From: Xenophilus azovorans DSM 13620 | GTDB taxonomy: Bacteria > Pseudomonadota > Gammaproteobacteria > Burkholderiales > Burkholderiaceae_C | Length of the DNA: 33,091 nucleotides | NCBI RefSeq assembly: GCF_000745855.1 | Contig: NZ_JQKD01000050.1 | Coordinates: 1-33,091 of the forward strand | Direction of reading: 5' to 3' | Part shown: positions 28,235-33,091 of the stretch, piece by piece | How positions within the stretch are numbered: position 1 is the stretch's first letter | How the letters are laid out: each line of letters begins with the position of its first letter | Program-made: the position numbers and the translations under genes | The notes under the pieces: generated by a model | Seen by the model: only the letters and a program-made list of their open reading frames with translations | Database searches by the model: none | What the model was told of the DNA's origin: nothing

Positions 28235-29623
28235 ATGAGCAAGACCCGCACCCGCTTCGCCCCGTCGCCCACCGGCTTCATCCACCTGGGCAACATCCGC
28301 TCGGCCCTGTACCCCTGGGCCTTCGCCCGCTCCACCGGCGGCGACTTCATCCTGCGCATCGAGGACACCGACCTGGAGCGCTCCACCCAGGCCGCCGTGG
28401 ACGTGATCCTCGAAGGCATGGCCTGGCTGGGCCTGGACCACGACGAGGGCCCGTACTACCAGATGCAGCGCATGGACCGCTACAAGGCGGTGCTGGCCGA
28501 CATGCAGGCGCAGGGCCTGGTCTACCCCTGCTACATGAGCGTGGCCGAACTCGACGCGCTGCGCGAGCGCCAGATGGCCAACAAGGAGAAGCCGCGCTAC
28601 GACGGCACCTGGCGCCCCGAGCCCGGCAAGGTGCTGCCGCCCGTGCCCGAAGGCGTGCAGCCCGTGCTGCGCTTCCGCAACCCGCAGGGCGGCGTGGTCG
28701 CCTGGGACGACAAGGTCAAGGGCCGCATCGAGATCCGCAACGACGAGCTCGACGACCTCGTCATCGCGCGGCCCGACGGCACGCCCACGTACAACTTCTG
28801 CGTGGTGGTGGACGACATCGACATGGGCATCACCCACGTCATCCGCGGTGACGACCACGTCAACAACACGCCGCGCCAGATCAACATCTTCCGCGCCCTG
28901 GGCAAGGAACCGCCGGTGTACGCCCACCTGCCCACCGTGCTCAACGAGCAGGGCGAGAAGATGAGCAAGCGCAACGGCGCCAAGCCCGTCACGCAGTACC
29001 GCGACGAGGGCTTCCTGCCCGACGCGATGGTCAACTACCTCGCGCGCCTGGGCTGGAGCCACGGTGACGACGAGATCTTCTCGCGCGAGCAGTTTCTGCA
29101 GTGGTTCAACCTCAACCACCTGGGCCGCAGCGCGGCGCAGTTCGACGAGGCCAAGCTGCGCTGGGTGAACGCGCAGCACATGAAGATGACGCCGGACGAG
29201 GCGCTGGCGCCGCTGGTGGCGCAGCACCTGGCGAAGGAGGGCATCGTGGCCGACGAGCGCCTGCCCGCCATCTGCGGCCTCTTCAAGGACCGCTGCGACA
29301 CCACCGTGGTGCTGGCGGGTTGGGCCCGCGCCTTCTATGCGGACGTGCGGGCCAGCGACGCGGACCGGGCGCAGCACCTCACCGATGCCATCCGCCCGGC
29401 CGTGGCCGCGCTGGCCCAGAAGCTGGCTGCCGTGGCGGCATGGGACAAGGCCGCCATCGCTGCCGCCATCAAGGAAGTCCTTGCGGCTCAGGGCCTGAAG
29501 ATGCCCCAGTTGGCCATGCCGGTGCGCGTGCTGGTGATGGGCACCCCGCAGACGCCCTCGCTCGACGCCGTCCTCGCCCTGTTCTCCCGCGAAAAAGTCA
29601 TCGAGAGATTGAAGACGGCCTGA
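28235..29623 (+). CDS. gltX: Glutamyl-tRNA synthetase
   Basis: 462 residues. Class I signatures are [17 protein letters not shown] (HIGH-type, 8-24) and KMSKR (242-246). The zinc-type C..C..Y..C cluster of some GluRS enzymes is not obvious in the region 98-130 ([10 protein letters not shown] only), so the zinc site may be absent. The discriminating C-terminal anticodon domain ends [31 protein letters not shown], typical of GltX. It charges tRNA-Glu, one copy of which lies about 200 bp downstream. Its 3' end overlaps the -35 of the tRNA promoter. Confidence 0.97.
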   Translation: MSKTRTRFAPSPTGFIHLGNIRSALYPWAFARSTGGDFILRIEDTDLERSTQAAVDVILEGMAWLGLDHDEGPYYQMQRMDRYKAVLADMQAQGLVYPCYMSVAELDALRERQMANKEKPRYDGTWRPEPGKVLPPVPEGVQPVLRFRNPQGGVVAWDDKVKGRIEIRNDELDDLVIARPDGTPTYNFCVVVDDIDMGITHVIRGDDHVNNTPRQINIFRALGKEPPVYAHLPTVLNEQGEKMSKRNGAKPVTQYRDEGFLPDAMVNYLARLGWSHGDDEIFSREQFLQWFNLNHLGRSAAQFDEAKLRWVNAQHMKMTPDEALAPLVAQHLAKEGIVADERLPAICGLFKDRCDTTVVLAGWARAFYADVRASDADRAQHLTDAIRPAVAALAQKLAAVAAWDKAAIAAAIKEVLAAQGLKMPQLAMPVRVLVMGTPQTPSLDAVLALFSREKVIERLKTA

Positions 29624-29638
29624 ATTTCGGTATATACT
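29609..29638 (+). promoter_or_regulatory. Promoter of the tRNA-Ala-Glu-Asp cluster
   Basis: -35 TTGAAG (29609-29614) lies inside the last codons of gltX, followed by an 18-bp spacer and -10 TATACT (29633-29638) in the sequence GGTATATACTGCG. The next transcribed feature is tRNA-Ala, about 60 bp further. Confidence 0.7.
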
Positions 29639-29700
29639 GCGAGGCTCGACACCCAGTAGGGATGAGCGACAAGAAAGGCAACTTTCAAAGCGGTCGATCC

Positions 29701-29776
<76 letters not shown>

Positions 29777-29828
29777 ACCAGGTGTCGTAGAAGGTAGAGG
29801 GCCGAAAGGTCTTCGTTCCTCAGGTTCT

Positions 29829-29904
29829 GACCCTATCGTCTAGAGGCCTAGGACATCACCCTTTCACGGTGAGTACCGGGGTTCGAATCCCCGTAGGGTC
29901 GCCA
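29829..29904 (+). tRNA. tRNA-Glu (anticodon UUC), CCA encoded
   Basis: 76 nt. Acceptor stem GACCCTA/TAGGGTC with discriminator G and CCA; anticodon arm TCACC-CTTTCAC-GGTGA gives UUC; T loop TTCGAAT. It sits 52 nt after tRNA-Ala, downstream of the gene for its own synthetase. Confidence 0.97.
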
Positions 29905-29963
29905 AGTTTTGTGGCACTTGGCCTGAGCACTGCAAGGTGCGAAGGCGAAAGTCACACCGACGC

Positions 29964-30040
29964 GGAGTGGTAGTTCAGTCGGTTAGAATACCGGCCTGTC
30001 ACGCCGGGGGTCGCGGGTTCGAGTCCCGTCCACTCCGCCA
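29964..30040 (+). tRNA. tRNA-Asp (anticodon GUC), CCA encoded
   Basis: 77 nt. Acceptor stem GGAGTGG/CCACTCC with discriminator G and CCA; anticodon arm CCGGC-CTGTCAC-GCCGG gives GUC; it closely resembles E. coli tRNA-Asp. An integrase gene begins about 115 bp after it, so its 3' end is the likely attachment site. Confidence 0.97.
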
Positions 30041-30050
30041 TCAGTCAAGA

Positions 30051-30083
30051 GGGTTAGCGGTTACTACGCCGCTAGCCCTTTTT
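30051..30083 (+). terminator. Rho-independent terminator after the tRNA cluster
   Basis: Stem GGGTTAGCGG / CCGCTAGCCC (30051-30060 with 30069-30078, one G-U pair), 8-nt loop, then TTTTT (30079-30083). Confidence 0.88.
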
Positions 30084-30130
30084 GCTTTGTGCTCCCTCTG
30101 AAGGGGGCAGTCCAGTAGGAGGCCGCTCGC

Positions 30131-30146
30131 ACACGGACCGTGTAAT
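30131..30146 (+). promoter_or_regulatory. Palindrome and possible -10 box before the integrase gene
   Basis: ACACGG-A-CCGTGT (30131-30143) is a perfect inverted repeat. Its right arm overlaps TGTAAT (30141-30146), which could be a -10 box 8 bp before the GTG start. This would place an operator on the promoter. No -35 is clear. Confidence 0.35.
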
Positions 30147-30154
30147 CTCACCGT

Positions 30155-31840
30155 GTGACAGACGACGTGCCTCGATACCCTGGCGTGCATCGCCGGCCCG
30201 ACACCAGCATCTATCAGTTCGGCCTCCGTGTGCCGAACGACCTGCGTTCACGTTTCCCTGGGCCGTGGGCCGTGCGCTGTTCCCTGAAGACTGCCGACCT
30301 CCGGGAAGCTAACGCGCGGGCCAAGGAACTGCAGGCGACCTGGGAGGTTCGCTTCCAGGCGCTCAGGAATGGCGCCCATGCCGCTATGCCCGGCCCCAGC
30401 CAGCCGGCCGCCCCTGACCTGCATGCTCTGCGCGTGGCCTTGCTGGAGCGCGTGGAGGCAGCCTTGCCCAGCATAGACGCCCGGAGCGCCGGAATGTCGG
30501 CTGAGGAGAGGCGCCGGCAGATTGATTCCGCGCAGTGGGTCCTAGAGTCGAGGCGTGCTGCCATGCAGGGAGGCTGGGTTGATGACCTCGGCGCAGACGA
30601 GTGGATCGAGGAACTTGCGCCAGCACGCCACCCTGCGGCTATTGCCGAGGTACAGGCTGCGCGCGTGCTGTTGTCCGAACTGCATGTGGAGGCCTTGGTC
30701 GATACCTCGCGGACGTTCCCGACCCGGGTGCGCAGGCTGAGGGAGCGGAGGGCGCTGCTGGCGCTGGGCGAGTTGGGAGGCTCCGCCGGGGCTACGCCGG
30801 GCCCGGCGATTGCGGCGTCGCCAGCGGTTGCGGTGCGCAGGATCGGGGACGCCTATGACCTCTGGTTGCAGGTTCCCCGTCCAGCGAAGACGGCGGCCAC
30901 CTTCAAGCGCCATGCGGGCATGTTCGCGGACATGATGGGCGATCCGGCGCTGTCGAGCGTGGACAGGCGTGCGGCCTTGCGCTTCCGGGTTGGCTTGCAG
31001 GATTGGGCAGTGGAACACAAGAAGACGCCGGCCACGGCGGACAATGTGCTCGTCAGCGTGCGTGCGATCTTCAGCGCAGCGCGCGATCATGGTTGGATCG
31101 ACAGCACCCCCTTTGCTGACCTGCCGGCCATCAAGGTTGGCGGGGCGCAGCAGCAAGCGCGTGAACCGTGGACCCATGCCGAGTTGGCCGTCCTGTTTGA
31201 TGATCCGATCTGGACTGCATATCAACTCCCGTTGAGTAGCAAGGCGGGGCGTGCGGCTGCGTACTGGGTGCCGCTGATCGCATGCTTCACCGGCGCCAGG
31301 GTGAGCGAGATTGCCCAGCTATGGACCGATGATCTGACCTTGACGCCGGGCGAGGAGGTGATCGAGTTTCGCGCCAGCAAGGATCGTGGGCAGCAACTGA
31401 AGAATGCCGGCTCATGGCGCGCTGTGCCGATGCACTCCGAGTTGATCCGCCTGGGGCTGAACGACTATGCGGCCTCGTTGCCTGTCGGGCCTCTGTTTCC
31501 CGATCTGCCGACGGCGGGCGTCAACGGGGCGGGCGGGCAGTTCGGCAAGTGGTTCGGCGAGTTCAAGACACGCAAGGGGTTTCCTGGCCGGGCCAAGGCG
31601 TTCCACTCGTTCCGCCATCTTGTGGCAACCGAACTACGCCTGAACGGGGCCACGGAAGCCCAGGCGAATGCCATTACCGGACATGCGGGCATCGGGGTTG
31701 CTGGCAAGGTCTATGCGGCCACGATCCGGCAGCACGCTAACAGGCTGCGGGACATCATCGAGTTGCTGCGCTTCCCGGAGTTGAGGTTGCCTCGTGTCTA
31801 CTCGGTCGGCGACAGCGGGCGGAAGGGGCAAAGGGTGTAA
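30155..31840 (+). CDS. Tyrosine recombinase / integrase
   Basis: 561 residues from a GTG at 30155; other GTGs nearby (for example 30167) are possible. The N-terminus (RYPGVHRRPDTSIYQFGLRVPNDLRSRFP) resembles the DUF6538 region of integrases that enter tRNA genes. A long helical middle (about 85-225) is followed by a SAM-like core-binding domain (about 228-320). The catalytic domain has Arg382 (TGARVSE), Lys409, His484 and Arg487 (HSFRH), His510 (GH) and Tyr520 (KVYA), so it is complete. It catalyses site-specific integration and excision, probably at the adjacent tRNA-Asp. Confidence 0.93.
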   Translation: MTDDVPRYPGVHRRPDTSIYQFGLRVPNDLRSRFPGPWAVRCSLKTADLREANARAKELQATWEVRFQALRNGAHAAMPGPSQPAAPDLHALRVALLERVEAALPSIDARSAGMSAEERRRQIDSAQWVLESRRAAMQGGWVDDLGADEWIEELAPARHPAAIAEVQAARVLLSELHVEALVDTSRTFPTRVRRLRERRALLALGELGGSAGATPGPAIAASPAVAVRRIGDAYDLWLQVPRPAKTAATFKRHAGMFADMMGDPALSSVDRRAALRFRVGLQDWAVEHKKTPATADNVLVSVRAIFSAARDHGWIDSTPFADLPAIKVGGAQQQAREPWTHAELAVLFDDPIWTAYQLPLSSKAGRAAAYWVPLIACFTGARVSEIAQLWTDDLTLTPGEEVIEFRASKDRGQQLKNAGSWRAVPMHSELIRLGLNDYAASLPVGPLFPDLPTAGVNGAGGQFGKWFGEFKTRKGFPGRAKAFHSFRHLVATELRLNGATEAQANAITGHAGIGVAGKVYAATIRQHANRLRDIIELLRFPELRLPRVYSVGDSGRKGQRV

Positions 31841-31939
31841 GCCGCCGGGCGTGTAGTCCGTGCGAGGGCCGGTGACAGCAAGCGGCGATGCCCGGAGGCT
31901 CGCCGATCTGCTATCACCTAAACCGCTAAAGCTGGATGC

Positions 31940-32782
31940 CTATATACCCTTGTGGGTGTCAGCCTTAACTCGCCGCACGCCGCGCCCGTGTTTCTCCCAT
32001 CCGTCCGTGCTGCCGACAAGTTGCTCGATAGCTGCGGTGAACTGCTGTCGCACCGCGTTGTCCTTCGGGTCCAAGCCCATGCGTCCTTTCAGTTCCCGGC
32101 TACTGATCTGCAGGCGTTCGGCAGGGTAGGAGTCCAGCGTTTCCAGCAGGAGCTGGAGCATGGCAGTGGTCTTACCCGTGCGCATGGATAGCGGTAGATG
32201 CTTCGGCTCGGGATACTCCCACACGGCGCCCGGCATGACGGGTTCCAGTAGGCCGCGCAGGTTTGTGTCCTTGTGCAGGATGTGCAGGTGCATGGCCTGG
32301 GCCTTGCCGTTCTCCACTACCCGGCAGCTTCCCCGGCTTGCCGCCTGATAGACGCAGTGCCCGATTTCGCTGGCGATCATTTTCTGAATCTCACGCTCGG
32401 ATGTGTCCTGACGAGGATCGCCTGCCTGCCCCTTGATGGCCGCCGCGATGCTGATGTGATCGCGAGTCAGCACGCCGGCCAGGATGACCGTCTCGCAGTG
32501 CTCGTAGCCGTTCAGCCCTTCTTGCTGTCCCCATGTCAGGAACTCAAAGCGCCGCTTGCCTTCGGCAGTGACGGCATCGACGTCAATGCCTTCTTGTCTC
32601 AGCTGCGCTTGGATGCGTTTGGTTGGCGTGTCATCGCCCTGGTCCTTAAACGTGAAGATCAGGATGCACCGGCCGGGGTCGGCAGTGAGTTCTGCCTGTA
32701 CGATGTCCGTCACTTCCTTAGCAAGCTGAGTCGGCCTGTACTTGTTGTCAAGCGCCATCCAGATCTGGCCCCCTGACGACAT
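31940..32782 (-). pseudogene. Helicase-like protein, 5' part cut off by an IS21-family element
   Basis: The remaining 280 codons begin right at the insertion-sequence boundary; the frame meets a stop within 30 bases inside the IS, so the ATG at 32782 is chance and the true start is beyond the IS. The sequence looks like the second RecA-like half of an SF2-type helicase: CILIFTFKDQ with TKRIQAQLRQEGIDV, RFEFLTWGQQEGLNGYEHCETVILAGVL, and YQAASRGSCRVV, which fits a motif VI (Q..SRG..R). The C-terminal 100 residues may form a small winged-helix-like domain. Its original role in the island is unknown. It converges on the integrase gene with a 99-bp gap that holds no clear signal. Confidence 0.65.
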
Positions 32783-32806
32783 TGAGTTCTGCCCCCCGGT
32801 TGATGA

Positions 32807-33091
32807 TCAGTTCGTTGTCGCTTCGGTATTCGCGCTGGCCTGGTTAACCAGGCCAGCGCGGCGCTTCGTTCTGAGGCGGTAGCTGTCGCCGCGGATCGTG
32901 ATCACGTGGCTGTGGTGCAGCAGCCGGTCCAGGATCGCTGTGGCGACCACCGCATCACCGAACACGCCACCCCACTCGGCCACCGAGCGGTTGCTGGTCA
33001 CCAGCATCGAGCCGCGCTCATAGCGGCGGCTGACCAACTGGAAGAACAAGTGTGCGGCGTTGGCCTCGAATGGCAGGTAGCCCAGCTCGTC
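32807..33091 (-). CDS. istB: IS21-family helper ATPase IstB, C-terminal part
   Basis: 94 residues visible; the frame runs off the window edge. It opens with DELGYLPF, the Walker B region of IstB, followed by FFQLVSRRYERGSMLVTSNRSVAEWGGVFGD and ATAILDRLLHHSHVITIRGDSYRLR, all characteristic of IstB. IstB is a DnaC/DnaA-like AAA+ protein that helps the IstA transposase choose a target. A 30-bp palindrome lies in its last codons. It is the 3' gene of the element, so istA should be beyond the window. Confidence 0.95.
   Translation of the reverse strand, partial: DELGYLPFEANAAHLFFQLVSRRYERGSMLVTSNRSVAEWGGVFGDAVVATAILDRLLHHSHVITIRGDSYRLRTKRRAGLVNQASANTEATTN
32831..32860. repeat. Perfect 30-bp palindrome at the 3' end of istB
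   Basis: Each 15-base half reads CGCGCTGGCCTGGTT (or its complement), meeting at a central GTTAAC, with no mismatch and no loop. It codes for residues of the IstB tail (RAGLVNQASA). Confidence 0.95.

Larger units (their letters stand above)
30041..33091. mobile_element. Integrated genetic element at tRNA-Asp (left end; rest outside window)
   Basis: A tyrosine integrase gene starts about 115 bp beyond tRNA-Asp, pointing away from it, followed by a helicase-like fragment and an insertion sequence. By eye the codon use is less GC-biased than in the core genes. This is the normal look of the tRNA-proximal end of a genomic island. The exact attachment core and the far end are not visible. Confidence 0.65.
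32783..33091 (-). mobile_element. IS21-family insertion sequence (one end, continues beyond window)
   Basis: The end begins TGAGTTCTGCCCCCCGG at 32783, with the TG terminus typical of IS21 elements, followed by the 3' end of istB on the minus strand. The start of the element is outside the window, so the other inverted repeat and the target duplication cannot be checked. It interrupts the helicase-like gene. Confidence 0.75.

Overview
The window looks like a piece of a high-GC betaproteobacterial chromosome, most likely Burkholderiales and probably Comamonadaceae. This rests on very GC-rich codon use, the gene order folC-dedD-like-cvpA-purF-metZ, gltX followed by a tRNA cluster, and the typical betaproteobacterial gene set. 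No species can be named from sequence alone.

Three parts can be told apart. (1) Left flank, about 1-2690: accessory DNA. It holds the end of a helicase-like gene translationally coupled to a GIY-YIG (T5orf172/MUG113-type) nuclease, then a HigB-HigA toxin-antitoxin operon on the other strand. It ends at tRNA-Thr(CGU) (2748-2823), whose 3' end faces the accessory DNA, as expected if an element integrated there. (2) Core block, about 2748-30083. On the minus strand lies prfB (with a programmed +1 frameshift)-HAD phosphatase-pepN-fbp, with an alpha/beta hydrolase gene upstream. Next come a plus-strand ABC importer (binding protein, fused two-domain permease, ATPase, coupled by 4-nt overlaps), an aldo-keto reductase, a YbaK-type deacylase, a phospholipase-D lipoprotein, plsY and a Rid protein. 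Then follow a retropepsin-like protease and yajQ (minus), murB (plus), an MFS transporter, ppnP, a secreted Pro/Tyr/His-rich protein and an ArsC/Spx-like protein (all minus). The block closes with the plus-strand run folC-SPOR protein-cvpA-purF-metZ-gltX and tRNA-Ala(GGC), tRNA-Glu(UUC) and tRNA-Asp(GUC). (3) Right flank, about 30084-33091: a second accessory segment directly after tRNA-Asp, with a tyrosine integrase, a helicase-like gene fragment, and the end of an IS21-family element that cuts off that fragment's 5' part.

The core genes are well-known housekeeping functions: translation termination and tRNA charging, gluconeogenesis, peptide turnover, phospholipid and peptidoglycan synthesis, folate, purine and methionine synthesis. 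The most interesting material is at the edges. There the helicase/nuclease pair shares a short GRAP-centred sequence element, sits beside a toxin-antitoxin locus and could be an uncharacterised defence or mobile-element module. The right-hand island also carries an IS-interrupted helicase and a perfect 30-bp palindrome at the end of istB. All functional statements come from reading translated sequences and remembered family features; no database search was run.
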